Below, piece after piece: positions 31,623 through 41,684 of a DNA stretch of 44,338 nucleotides (positions are counted from its first letter, which is position 1; each line of letters starts with the position of its first letter). Position numbers and translations under genes: made by a program. The stretch covers positions 1-44,338 of the forward strand of contig JAFAGC010000052.1 in NCBI GenBank assembly GCA_023423065.1, written 5' to 3'. The stretch comes from Pseudomonadota bacterium (GTDB lineage: Bacteria; Pseudomonadota; Gammaproteobacteria; Steroidobacterales; Steroidobacteraceae). Below the pieces are notes generated by a model. That model was not told the origin of the DNA, searched no databases, and saw only the letters and a program-made list of their open reading frames with translations.

Positions 31623-32081
31623 CTACCTGATCGACCCCGGCTTGCGCATCATCTTGCGGATGTCCGCGAGATGCATTTCCTCGGCCGCGATCTGGTCGCG
31701 CGCGTATTCCTCGAGCAGGATGCTCTTGCCCTCGACGAGCGTGAGCAGCGCGTAATACGAGTCGAGACCTTCCTTTTCGTGGTCGTGCGCTTCCTTGAGG
31801 ATCTCGTTGACGTCGTGCTGGTGCGTCTCGAGCAGCGGACCGATCTTGAGCGACGGATGGCCGCCGAGCGCGGTGATGTGCTCGCCGGCGAGCACGGCGT
31901 GCGCGTTCGATTCGGTGCCCTGCTCGCGCAGCCACGCGACGATCGGGATGCGGTTGTGCCCGAAGATCATGAAGCTGTAGTGCATGTAGCGCACCACGCC
32001 CGCGAGCTCGAGCTCGAGAATGCGGTTCAGGGCGTCGATCACCTTCTGGGTAAGCTGGGCATCCATCGTCGAATCGTTCAT
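31623..32081 (-). CDS. bacterioferritin-like ferritin-family protein, probably without heme ligand
   Basis: A 152-residue four-helix protein: ELELAGVVRYMHYSFMIFGH (helix A), REQGTESNAHAVLAGEHITALGG (helix B), HEKEGLDSYYALLTLVEG (helix C) and IAAEEMHLADIRKMM (helix D). Bacterioferritins store iron with a di-iron ferroxidase site. Helix D keeps the Glu-x-x-His pair (Glu134, His137). In helix B the Glu is four, not three, residues before His61 and the heme-ligating Met position is Asn or Ser, so both heme binding and a normal ferroxidase centre are doubtful. It is convergent with hemD (2 bp apart). GAGGAG precedes the ATG. Confidence 0.82.
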   Translation of the reverse strand: MNDSTMDAQLTQKVIDALNRILELELAGVVRYMHYSFMIFGHNRIPIVAWLREQGTESNAHAVLAGEHITALGGHPSLKIGPLLETHQHDVNEILKEAHDHEKEGLDSYYALLTLVEGKSILLEEYARDQIAAEEMHLADIRKMMRKPGSIR

Positions 32082-32178
32082 GTCCGGGCTCCTCGCCGTA
32101 AACGTCGGCCGGCATGGTAGTCGAGGCCCGCCGCGATTTCAGGCATGCGAATGCCAATGCGAATCCGTCGCATCGGCG

Positions 32179-32685
32179 TCAGCGGGCGAGCGCCCAACGC
32201 CACACGCGCCCGACCTCGTCGTTCGCGAGCTCCGCCACGCACTTGAATCCGACACGTGCGAGCACGGAGTTCGACGCGTTCTTTTCCGCCAGCGTATGCG
32301 CCACGACGGCCCGGACGTTCGCATCGGAGAGCGCGAAACTCACGAAGCCGCGCACCGCCTCGGTGGCGTAACCCCGGTTGCGGAACTCTCCCGCGATCTC
32401 GTAGCCGATCTCGACCTCGCCGAGATCGTTCGGCGGTCCATGAAAGCCGCCGTTGCCGACCAGCGTGGCGAGGGACGGATCGATGAATAGATAGCCGTTC
32501 CACTGCGTCGGATTGGGCACGACGTCCGCGGGCGCCGGCGCGAACGCTTCGGGAAATTCGGGCCAAGCTTCGGGCAATGCGACGCCGAGCAGGCGCGCGA
32601 GCTCGGGTTTGCCCGCGGCGAGCGCGCGCCGGTGGCGCTCTTCGAGCGTCACGAACCGCAATCTTTCAGTTGGAGTGATCGACAT
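32179..32685 (-). CDS. GNAT-family acetyltransferase (RimJ/RimL type)
   Basis: A 168-residue acetyltransferase. Motif A is EIGYEIAGEFRNRGYATEAV (pyrophosphate loop R-N-R-G-Y-A), followed by AVVAHTLAEKNASNSVLARVGF, the standard RimJ/RimL end. These enzymes acetylate protein N-termini or small amines. It follows rhaK by 18 bp and may be co-transcribed with the rhamnose operon, although no functional link is evident. Confidence 0.82.
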   Translation of the reverse strand: MSITPTERLRFVTLEERHRRALAAGKPELARLLGVALPEAWPEFPEAFAPAPADVVPNPTQWNGYLFIDPSLATLVGNGGFHGPPNDLGEVEIGYEIAGEFRNRGYATEAVRGFVSFALSDANVRAVVAHTLAEKNASNSVLARVGFKCVAELANDEVGRVWRWALAR

Positions 32686-32703
32686 GAAGCCCGTCGTCCG
32701 TGA

Positions 32704-34077
32704 TCAAGTCTTTTCCTCGAGCCGGTGACGCCAGGTCGATTGATAGTCGAGCAGACCCGCGAGGCGCAACGGAACGACTTTCTGCAGCGCCCCGCTGACC
32801 GGCGACGGAACGCCGGCGAGATGCGCCGCGACGCGGTTTCCGCCGCCTTCCGGATACGTGCGCACCGTACCCGCCGGCAGACACGCCGCCAGCAATCTGC
32901 CGAACAGCGGATTCCTCGCCATCGGGCCGTCCACGAAGATCTCTCCGGCCGCGCCGAGCGATTCGATCAGCTGTGTCGTCATGAGCGCCGAGTAGAGAGT
33001 GGCGAGCGCGGCGCGATGCACGCCGTCCAGCGCTTCCACCCCATCGAGTCGCCCGGGGCGCCCCGAGTACGGCCCCGCGGATGCGAAGGACGGCAGGGCC
33101 ATCGCGCCGGACGCCAGCACGTCGATGAGCGCCTCGACCGTCGGCGTGTCGTCGCCCCGGGCGATCGCCTCGTATTCGCGGCCGCCCATGTAACGCGCGG
33201 TCGCGACCGGCGCGCCGAACGCGTTCACGTTCGCGAGCATGTCGCGCTCCTCGCGCAGCCTGCGCAGGTCGCCGCGATTCGCCATCACGATGGTCCATGT
33301 TCCGCTCGAAACCACCGTGAATACTTCGCGCTCGCGATCCATCAGGAAGCGCAGGTAGGACGCGTTCGAATCGTGGATGCCGCAGGAGACGCCGCAATCC
33401 GGCGAAAGGCCGGTCGCCTCGGAGACGCTCGAGCGGATCTTGCCGAGCCGGTCGGTCGCGGTGCGCATGCCCGGCATGAGCCGCGCCCAGCCCTGCTTGC
33501 GCGACAGGCCCGAATAGCTGCGATCGTAGGGCCGCCACAGGTCGGTATGCGTGCCGAGCGAGGTCACCTCGCTCGCGAAGATTCCCGAGAACCGCCACGC
33601 CCAGTACTGCGGATACATCAGCAGGTGGCGCGCGCGCTGCAGCAGCTCCGGCCGGCGCTGCTGTAGATAGAACAGCTGGCGGCCGAGGTTGAGTCCCTGC
33701 GGCAGGAACGGCGAGTACGTCATCGAAAACGCGTCGCGCAGCGGACGGTAGTCCTCGGCGACTTCGTCGAAGCGCGGGTCTTCGTAATCCGGCGCGGCGA
33801 GGACTTCGCCGTCGTGTCCGACGAGCACTGCCGCGGCGCCATGCGCGATGGGCACGATGGCCGTCACGCGCTCGCGGCCCGGCGCCTCGCGCAGCGTGGC
33901 GAGCAGCCATTGCTCGATGCCCGCGATGTCGAGCTCGCGCACCGTGGCGCCTTCCACGATCTCGTTCGCGCGCCGCGCGCTCCAGGTCTCCTGGCCGAGC
34001 TCCGGATCCACGAACGACAGCTTGGCGTTCGTCTTGCCGACGTCGACGATCGCGATCAGTGGAGACGTTTCGTTCAT
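32704..34077 (-). CDS. rhaK: rhamnulokinase-type FGGY sugar kinase
   Basis: A 457-residue FGGY-family kinase that phosphorylates L-rhamnulose. The N-terminal phosphate loop is IAIVDVGKTNAKLSFVD, the catalytic region is GVSCGIHDSNASYLRF with its Asp, then VVSSGTWTIVMA, and the ATP-site block EIFVDGPMARNPLFG. This variant matches the RhaK of rhizobial rhamnose loci. ATG 34077 overlaps the upstream permease by 4 bp. In Rhizobium leguminosarum RhaK activity is also needed for ABC transport. The mutarotase gene rhaU found before rhaK in that locus is missing here. Confidence 0.88.
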   Translation of the reverse strand: MNETSPLIAIVDVGKTNAKLSFVDPELGQETWSARRANEIVEGATVRELDIAGIEQWLLATLREAPGRERVTAIVPIAHGAAAVLVGHDGEVLAAPDYEDPRFDEVAEDYRPLRDAFSMTYSPFLPQGLNLGRQLFYLQQRRPELLQRARHLLMYPQYWAWRFSGIFASEVTSLGTHTDLWRPYDRSYSGLSRKQGWARLMPGMRTATDRLGKIRSSVSEATGLSPDCGVSCGIHDSNASYLRFLMDREREVFTVVSSGTWTIVMANRGDLRRLREERDMLANVNAFGAPVATARYMGGREYEAIARGDDTPTVEALIDVLASGAMALPSFASAGPYSGRPGRLDGVEALDGVHRAALATLYSALMTTQLIESLGAAGEIFVDGPMARNPLFGRLLAACLPAGTVRTYPEGGGNRVAAHLAGVPSPVSGALQKVVPLRLAGLLDYQSTWRHRLEEKT

Positions 34078-35009
34078 CGTCGTTTCAGCAGTGCGGGCAC
34101 GGCGACCACGAGGATCAGCAGCGCGCCGGTGAAAATGGACATGACGATGCCCGGAATATTCATGAGTCCGAGCCCGAAAGTCACGAGGCCGAACACCAGT
34201 GCGGCGAGCACCACGCCCACGATGCTGCCCTTGCCGCCCCACACCGAGACGCCGCCGAGAATGACGAGGCTGATGATCTCGAGCTCCCAGCCCTGCGCTA
34301 TGGACGGGCGCGTCGAGCCGAGCCGGGACGTCAGCAGCACCGAGGCCAGTCCCGCGAACAGGCCGGTGAGCGCGAACAACGCGAACCGGTAGCGGTTCAC
34401 CGGCACGCCCGCGAAGCGGCTCGCGACCGGGTTCGCGCCGACGGCGTAGACGGCGCGTCCCCAGCGCGTGGCGTGCAGGAAGACCCCGAACAGCACCGCG
34501 AACAACGCGAACAGCGCGAGCTCGTTCGAAACGGGCCCGGCGAAATAACCCTGCCCGAAGGCCGCGAACGAAGGTGGATAGTCCTTGAGCACGCGATCGC
34601 CGAGCACGGCATAGGCCGCGCCGCGAAACAGCGTCATCGTGCCGATGGTCGCGACGATCGACGGCACGCGCCCGAGGGTCACGAGCGCGCCGTTGAACGC
34701 GCCGGCCGCGAGACCCGTGCCGAGGCCGATGCACACGAGGCCCGGCGTCCCCACACCGTGCGCGGCGCCCAGCCCCATCGCGACCGACGACAGCGCGATG
34801 ATCCCGGCGATGGAGATGTCGATCTCGCCCGCGATGATCAGCAACGCGAGCGGCAATGCGACCAATGCGCGCTCGGTGAAGTTGAAGGTCGCATCGGACA
34901 ACGTGTCGACGCTCAGGAAATACGGCGACAGCGAAGAGAACAGCACGAACTCGAGCACCAGCACGAGCCCGAGCATCGACTCCCAGCGCCAGGCGTCCGG
35001 GAACTTCAT
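34074..35009 (-). CDS. rhaQ: rhamnose ABC transporter permease 2
   Basis: A 311-residue inner-membrane protein of the BPD_transp_2 (RbsC/AraH-like) family with about 8-10 helices. Family motifs are LLIIAGEIDISIAGIIALSS, PSIVATIGTMTLFRGAAY, VPVNRYRFALFALTG and LVILGGVSVWGGKGSIVG. It pairs with the permease at 35006 to form the channel of the rhamnose importer. It overlaps both neighbours by 4 bp. Confidence 0.88.
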   Translation of the reverse strand: MKFPDAWRWESMLGLVLVLEFVLFSSLSPYFLSVDTLSDATFNFTERALVALPLALLIIAGEIDISIAGIIALSSVAMGLGAAHGVGTPGLVCIGLGTGLAAGAFNGALVTLGRVPSIVATIGTMTLFRGAAYAVLGDRVLKDYPPSFAAFGQGYFAGPVSNELALFALFAVLFGVFLHATRWGRAVYAVGANPVASRFAGVPVNRYRFALFALTGLFAGLASVLLTSRLGSTRPSIAQGWELEIISLVILGGVSVWGGKGSIVGVVLAALVFGLVTFGLGLMNIPGIVMSIFTGALLILVVAVPALLKRR

Positions 35010-36000
35010 GCCGCGCGCGACAACGGTTCGAGCGTCGAGCGGCGCTGGCCGCGCGCACGCATGCCGAGCAGCACCGCAACCAGGATCACGACGCCGTTGA
35101 TGAACATCTGCCAGAAGGCGGACACGCCCAACAGCGGCAAACTACTGCGGATGATGCCGATGAACAGGCACCCGAGCAGCACGCCGAGCGCCGAGCCGAC
35201 GCCGCCGGTGATCGCGACGCCGCCGATCAGGCAGGCCGCGATGACCTGCAGCTCGAAGCCGAGCGCGATGTCCGTGTACGCCACCGCGAACCGCGCCACC
35301 CACAGGTAGCCACACACGCCCGCGATGGCGCCGCAGGTGGTGTACGCGATGAACTGCATGCGGCCGGCATCGATGCCCGAGTAGGCCGCCGCGTCGGGAT
35401 TGCCGCCCGCCGCATGGAGGTCGCGCGCCGTGCGTGTGTAACGCAACGCGAACACGAAGGCGGCGACCACCACGAGCGCGAGCCACGAGATGCTGGTGAG
35501 GCCCAGGAACGTGACGCGCGTGAACGCGAGGAAATCCGCGGACATCTCGTTCTCGTTGACCCAGGCGCCTTTCGAGAGCAGGTAGATCACGCCGCGGTAG
35601 ATGGACATCGTGCCGAGCGTCACGACGATCGGCGGCAGTCGCAGCTTCCAGACCAGCACTCCGTTCAACGCGCCGAGCGCGGCGCCGCTCGCGAGCGTGA
35701 TGAGGAACGCGGGCAACGCGCCCGTGTCCGGAAACGCGCGATTGAACAGCGCCGCGAGCATGCCGCACAGCGCGAGATTCGCCGCCACCGAAAGGTCGAT
35801 GCCGCGCACCAGGATCACGAGCATCTGTCCGAGCGCGAGCAGGATCAGGATCGCCGTGTCGTCCAGCAGCTCGGCGAGATTCGTGGGCGATGCAAAGCCC
35901 GGAAACGCCAGCGTCACCGCGGCCGCGAGCGCAACGGTGAAAACCGCGAGCCCGAGATCGCGCCGCGCGGTGTCGGACCACCGGGTCCACGGAACGGTCT

Positions 36001-36004
<4 letters not shown>
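35006..36004 (-). CDS. rhaP: rhamnose ABC transporter permease 1
   Basis: A 332-residue permease of the same family: LVILVRGIDLSVAANLALCG, PPIVVTLGTMSIYRGVIYLL, GRMQFIAYTTCGAIAGVCG and CLIGGVAITGGVGSALGVLL. ATG 36004 overlaps the ATPase stop by 4 bp. Together with rhaQ, rhaT and rhaS it forms a complete carbohydrate ABC importer of the CUT2 type. Confidence 0.88.
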
Positions 36005-37470
<1,466 letters not shown>

Positions 37471-37509
37471 GTGAGATTCTTCAGACTGGGTTGTCCTGGA
37501 TCGACGTCT

Positions 37510-38514
37510 TCAGAAAACCTTTTCGAAGTCGCCCACGTTGCCCGCGTCGTAGATGAAGGGCCTGCTCATCGCGCCGACCCCGTCGGCGGCGAACGAGACC
37601 TCACCCATGCGACCGGTCGGTACGGGTTCCGTCGGACTCGCGCCGCGCGCCAGCCGTGCCGCCACCTGCGTGGTCGAGTAGCCGAGATCGATGGGATTCC
37701 AGATCGCGAACTTCGGCACCACGCCGCTGCGCACGTAGCCCGCGAGTTCGGACGGCAGGCCGAGGCCCGTGACCTTCACCTTGCCCGCGAACCCGAGGTC
37801 CTGCACCGCGCGCGCGGCGGCGACGATGCCCACCGAACTGATGCTGACGACGACCGAAAGGTCCGGATGCTGCTTGAGCAACGCGACCGTCTCGCGATAC
37901 GACTTGTCGGAGACGTCATCGCCATAGACGACGCTGACCATCTCCAGCCCCGGGTGCTGCGGCAGCGCCTTGCGCATCTCGAGGAGCCACGAGTTCTGGT
38001 TCGTCGAAGTCGGGGTCGCCGAGACCACGGCGAACTTTCCCCTTCTCCCGGGGGACAATTCGGCTGTCAACGCGACGACTGTTTCACCAATGAGCTGATC
38101 GGATGACGGGGCGAGGTGCACGAGCCGCCCGGCCTGCGCCACGGCGGAGTCGTAACTGACCACCTTGATGCCGCGATCCAGCGCGCGCTTGAGCGTCGGC
38201 ACGAGGGCATCCGGATCGTTGGCGGACACCGCGATCGCGTCGACACGCTGAGCGATGAGCGCATTGAGCACTTCGATCTGGCCTTCCGCGGTGGGCGTCG
38301 TCGGACCCGTGAAGATGAGTTCGACGTCGAGTTCCTGCGCCGCCTCCTGCCCGCCCTTGTAGACGGCATCGAAGAACCCGTTGCCCAGCGACTTGGCCAC
38401 CAGGCCCACTCGAGTGCGCTGCGGCGCATCCGGCGGGCTCTTGCCGCAACCGGCGACGATCATCAGTGAGCCGGTCGCGCACAGCGCGGCGGCGAACAGT
38501 CTTCTCCCGATCAA
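37510..38514 (-). CDS. rhaS: rhamnose ABC transporter substrate-binding lipoprotein
   Basis: A 334-residue periplasmic binding protein of the ribose-binding (Peripla_BP_4) type with a lipoprotein signal (Cys23, IVAGCGKS). Landmarks are VGLVAKSLGNGFFDAVYKG, QRVDAIAVSANDPDAL, GIKVVSYDSAV and KVTGLGLPSELAGYV, all found in RhaS/LsrB-like proteins. A lipid anchor implies tethering to the inner membrane. It is 39 bp upstream of rhaT and 25 bp after the regulator. Confidence 0.88.
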   Translation of the reverse strand: MIGRRLFAAALCATGSLMIVAGCGKSPPDAPQRTRVGLVAKSLGNGFFDAVYKGGQEAAQELDVELIFTGPTTPTAEGQIEVLNALIAQRVDAIAVSANDPDALVPTLKRALDRGIKVVSYDSAVAQAGRLVHLAPSSDQLIGETVVALTAELSPGRRGKFAVVSATPTSTNQNSWLLEMRKALPQHPGLEMVSVVYGDDVSDKSYRETVALLKQHPDLSVVVSISSVGIVAAARAVQDLGFAGKVKVTGLGLPSELAGYVRSGVVPKFAIWNPIDLGYSTTQVAARLARGASPTEPVPTGRMGEVSFAADGVGAMSRPFIYDAGNVGDFEKVF

Positions 38515-38539
38515 GTACCCCCCTCTTCCTGGAATCTGC

Positions 38540-39343
38540 TCAGGCGCTCTTTTCGATTTCGTCTTCCGGCTGGACCTTGGCCACGATCACCTTGATGCCC
38601 GCGTTCTGGAATTCCTCGAGCTCTTCGGGCTTCGCGCCATCGTCCGTGACGATGGTGCTGATGCGGTCGAGCCCCGCCACGATCATCGAGGACTTGCGCC
38701 GCAGCTTGGAGCTGTCGGCCATCACGATGACGTGTTCGGTGCGCTTCAGCAGCTTGGTCTGCGCCTGCACGATGAGCGGGTCGGCTTCCATCATTCCGAA
38801 GCGATTGAGGCCGTAGCAGCTGATGAAGAGCTTGTTGCCCCAGAAGCTCTCGATCGTGTCGTTCTCGAACGGCGAGAGCACGATGTTCTGCTCGCGGAAG
38901 ATCGTTCCGCCCGGAAGCGTGATGCGGTTGCGGCTGGTGGCGAACAGCTTGGCCGCGATCGGAAACGAGTTGGTCAGGATGTCGAGATCGGAGTCCTGCA
39001 GGAACTCGACCAGCGCGTAGGTCGTCGTGCCGCCGTTGATGATGATGCTCTCGCCCGGCGTGATGAGCTCCGCCGCCGCGCGCGCGATCGCGCGCTTCTG
39101 CGGCACGCTGATGTCCTGGCTCATCGCGAACGGCATGCCCACCAGGTGAGGTTGATGACGCGGCCGCACCGCCTCCGCGCCGCCGCGGATGCGCTTCACT
39201 TCGCCGCGTTCGGCGAGCGCATTGATGTCGCGGCGGATGGTGGCTTCCGAGGCGCCGAGCAGGTCGAGAAGGTCGCCGACACTCACGATCGAGCGCTCTT
39301 CGACCAGCTTCAGGATCAGGTTGTGGCGTTCTTTTTCGAGCAT
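38540..39343 (-). CDS. rhaR: DeoR-family regulator of the rhamnose locus
   Basis: A 267-residue regulator: N-terminal DeoR helix-turn-helix (VSVGDLLDLLGASEATIRRD, about 20-39) followed by KRIRGGAEAV and the sugar-phosphate-sensing domain with SIIINGGTTTYALVEFL, ILTNSFPIAAKL, LPGGTIF and VMADSSKL. DeoR proteins respond to phosphorylated sugars, here probably a rhamnose intermediate. It is first in its operon and divergent from rhaD, so it probably acts in the 138-bp spacer. Its position matches rhizobial RhaR. Confidence 0.9.
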   Translation of the reverse strand: MLEKERHNLILKLVEERSIVSVGDLLDLLGASEATIRRDINALAERGEVKRIRGGAEAVRPRHQPHLVGMPFAMSQDISVPQKRAIARAAAELITPGESIIINGGTTTYALVEFLQDSDLDILTNSFPIAAKLFATSRNRITLPGGTIFREQNIVLSPFENDTIESFWGNKLFISCYGLNRFGMMEADPLIVQAQTKLLKRTEHVIVMADSSKLRRKSSMIVAGLDRISTIVTDDGAKPEELEEFQNAGIKVIVAKVQPEDEIEKSA

Positions 39344-39481
39344 GGACTCACCTTTCCGCGTAACCGTGATCGATTATGCACGTTATTGATTGTATATGAC
39401 GCTTTCGTGTGTTAAACAGCTTTTCCGCATTGATTGCGGAGCTGTGCGCCTACTTTAGCGCCTGCCGACCGGAGACATTGG
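39344..39481. promoter_or_regulatory. rhaR-rhaD divergent promoter with ATTGATTG repeats
   Basis: An AT-rich 138-bp spacer. ATTGATTG occurs exactly at 39385-39392 and 39429-39436 on the plus strand, with a degenerate ATCGATTA at 39369-39376; these are candidate RhaR sites. Toward rhaR, the minus strand has a -10-like TACAAT at about 39393-39388. Toward rhaD, TTAAAC lies at 39412-39417 and GGAG at 39471-39474 is the ribosome site. Confidence 0.5.
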
Positions 39482-41641
39482 ATGAGTGTGGTTGAAGTCG
39501 CGCCCCCGGCGTCACAGGAAATCGAAAACCGCTGGGATGACGCCCATGCCGCGCGCCTTTCGCAGCCGGAGTTGCTGCTTTATCGCTCGAATTTGCTCGG
39601 CTCTGACAAACGCATCACCAACTTCGGCGGCGGCAACACGTCGGCCAAGCTCAAGGAAAAGGACCCGCTGACCGGCCAGGAAGTCGAGGTCCTCTGGGTC
39701 AAGGGTTCGGGCGGCGATCTCGGCACGATGAAGCTCGATGGCTTCTCCACGCTCTACCTGGAGAAATTCCTCGGGCTCGAGAAGTTCTACGAACCCGGCA
39801 CCGACAACGATGCCGTGATGGTGCCGCTGTACGCCCACAGCGCGTTCAACCTGAATCCGCGCGCGGCGAGCATCGACACGCCGCTGCACGGCCTCATCGG
39901 CCGCGCACACGTCGACCATATGCACCCGGACGCGTTGATCGCGATCGCGGCCTCCGCCGATTCTCAGACGCTGACTGAGCAAATTTTCGGCGGCGAGATC
40001 GGCTGGCTGCCCTGGATCCGCCCGGGATACGAGCTCGGCCTCAAGCTGCGCGAGCTCACGCAGAAGAATCCCGGGCTCAAGGGCGCCGTGCTCGAAGCGC
40101 ACGGACTGTTCACGTGGGCCGACACTTCGAAGGACTGCTACGAAAACACGCTGGCGGTCATCAATCGCGCCAGCGCGTGGCTGGCCGAGAAGAGCCGCGG
40201 CAAGCGCCCGTTCGGCGCCGTGACGACACAGGCGCTGGCCATCGACCGCCGCCGCGAGATCGCGGCGCGAATCATGCCGATCATCCGGGGTCTGGTTTCA
40301 GGCGGTGATGTCGGAGTGGCGGGAACCCCCGAGGCGGGTGCGGTCCCCACGCTCAAAGTCGGCCATTTCGACGACACCGAGACGGTGCTCGACTTCGTGG
40401 GCGGCGAGAAACTCGTCGGCCTCGCCGCGCTCGGCACGTCCTGCCCCGACCATTTCCTGCGCACGAAGATCTGGCCGCTCGTGCTGCCGTTCGATCCCGC
40501 GCGCGACGACGTCGCCGCGCTGATCTCACGCATCAAGCCGGCGATCGAGGACTACCGCGAGCGTTACGCCGGGTATTACCAGCGCTGCAAACGCGCGGAT
40601 TCCCCGAAGATGCGCGATCCGAACCCGGTCGTGTACCTGGTGCCGGGCGTCGGCATGATCACCTTCGCCGCCAACAAGGCGACCGCGCGCATCGCGGGCG
40701 AGTTCTACGTCAACGCCATAAACGTGATGCGCGGCGCCGCGAGCGTTTCGAGCTACCGCGGCCTGCCCGAGCAGGAAGCGTTCGACATCGAATACTGGCT
40801 GCTCGAGGAAGCGAAGCTGCAACGCATGCCCAGGCCGAAGGCCCTGGCCGGCCGCGTGGCGCTGATCACGGGCGGCGCGGGCGGCATCGGTCTCGCGACC
40901 GCGCGCCGTCTCATGGACGACGGCGCCTGCGTCGTGCTCTGCGACATCGACCGCGACGCGTTGGCCGCCGCCGAGACCGAGCTGCGCAAGGAGTACGGCA
41001 ACGACGTCATCTCCAGCTCCTGGGTCGATGTGACGCGCGAGGACGCGGTGGCCGCGGGTTTCCGCGACAGCGCCTGGAAGTTCGGCGGCGTCGACATCTG
41101 CATTTCGAACGCCGGCATCGCGTCGGCCTCGCCCGTCGAAGACACGACTCTCGCGCTCTGGCAGCGGAACATGGACATCCTGTCCACGGGTTACTTCCTG
41201 GTCGCGCGACAGGCTTTTCAACTCTTCAAGTCGCAGGGCATCGGCGGCTCGATCGTATTCATCGGTTCGAAGAATGCGCTCGCGGCCTCGCCCGGCGCCG
41301 CGGCCTACTGCACGGCCAAGGCCGCCGAACTGCACCTGGCACGCTGTCTGGCGCTCGAAGGGGCCTCGTTCGGCATCCGCGTGAACGTGGTGAACCCGGA
41401 CGCGGTGCTGCGCGGCTCGCGCATCTGGCAGGGCGAATGGGCGCGGCAGCGCGCCGCGCAGAACAAGACCAGCGTCGACAATCTCGAGTCCGTGTACCGC
41501 GAGCGCAGCCTGCTCAAGCGCAGCGTGTATCCGGAGGACGTGGCCGAGGCCGTGGCGTTCTTCGCCTCGGAACGCTCGGCGAAGTCCACGGGCAACATCG
41601 TGAACGTCGACGCCGGTAACGCCCAGGCGTTCACGCGTTAA
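39482..41641 (+). CDS. rhaD: bifunctional rhamnulose-1-phosphate aldolase / lactaldehyde dehydrogenase
   Basis: A 719-residue fusion. The N-terminal class II aldolase domain (about 20-440) shows ITNFGGGNTSAK, HGLIGRAHVDHMHPDALIAI with zinc His ligands, and VLEAHGLFTW; it splits rhamnulose-1-phosphate into DHAP and L-lactaldehyde. The C-terminal short-chain dehydrogenase domain (about 455-719) has ALITGGAGGIGLATA, ISNAGIA, Ser in IGSKNA and YCTAKAAE; it oxidises lactaldehyde to L-lactate. The family is about 700 residues, so the fusion is complete. ATG 39482 has GGAG 7 bp upstream. Confidence 0.93.
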   Translation: MSVVEVAPPASQEIENRWDDAHAARLSQPELLLYRSNLLGSDKRITNFGGGNTSAKLKEKDPLTGQEVEVLWVKGSGGDLGTMKLDGFSTLYLEKFLGLEKFYEPGTDNDAVMVPLYAHSAFNLNPRAASIDTPLHGLIGRAHVDHMHPDALIAIAASADSQTLTEQIFGGEIGWLPWIRPGYELGLKLRELTQKNPGLKGAVLEAHGLFTWADTSKDCYENTLAVINRASAWLAEKSRGKRPFGAVTTQALAIDRRREIAARIMPIIRGLVSGGDVGVAGTPEAGAVPTLKVGHFDDTETVLDFVGGEKLVGLAALGTSCPDHFLRTKIWPLVLPFDPARDDVAALISRIKPAIEDYRERYAGYYQRCKRADSPKMRDPNPVVYLVPGVGMITFAANKATARIAGEFYVNAINVMRGAASVSSYRGLPEQEAFDIEYWLLEEAKLQRMPRPKALAGRVALITGGAGGIGLATARRLMDDGACVVLCDIDRDALAAAETELRKEYGNDVISSSWVDVTREDAVAAGFRDSAWKFGGVDICISNAGIASASPVEDTTLALWQRNMDILSTGYFLVARQAFQLFKSQGIGGSIVFIGSKNALAASPGAAAYCTAKAAELHLARCLALEGASFGIRVNVVNPDAVLRGSRIWQGEWARQRAAQNKTSVDNLESVYRERSLLKRSVYPEDVAEAVAFFASERSAKSTGNIVNVDAGNAQAFTR

Positions 41642-41647
41642 TCTTGT

Positions 41648-41674
41648 CGCGCCCTGGGGGGCGCGCAATTTCTT
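41648..41674 (+). other. hairpin with T-rich tail between rhaD and rhaI
   Basis: A 7-bp perfect stem CGCGCCC (41648-41654) with GGGCGCG (41659-41665) is followed by CAATTTCTT. It resembles a weak intrinsic terminator or attenuator 20 bp before the rhaI start and may lower rhaI/lldD transcription relative to rhaD. Confidence 0.4.
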
Positions 41675-41684
41675 CGGGGGAGTC

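Noticed and set aside
34078..35079. Extended N-terminus for rhaK reaching back to 35079
   Set aside because: The extension is the shadow of the rhaQ permease in another frame; kinase homology starts at ATG 34077, which shows the ATGA overlap seen throughout the operon.
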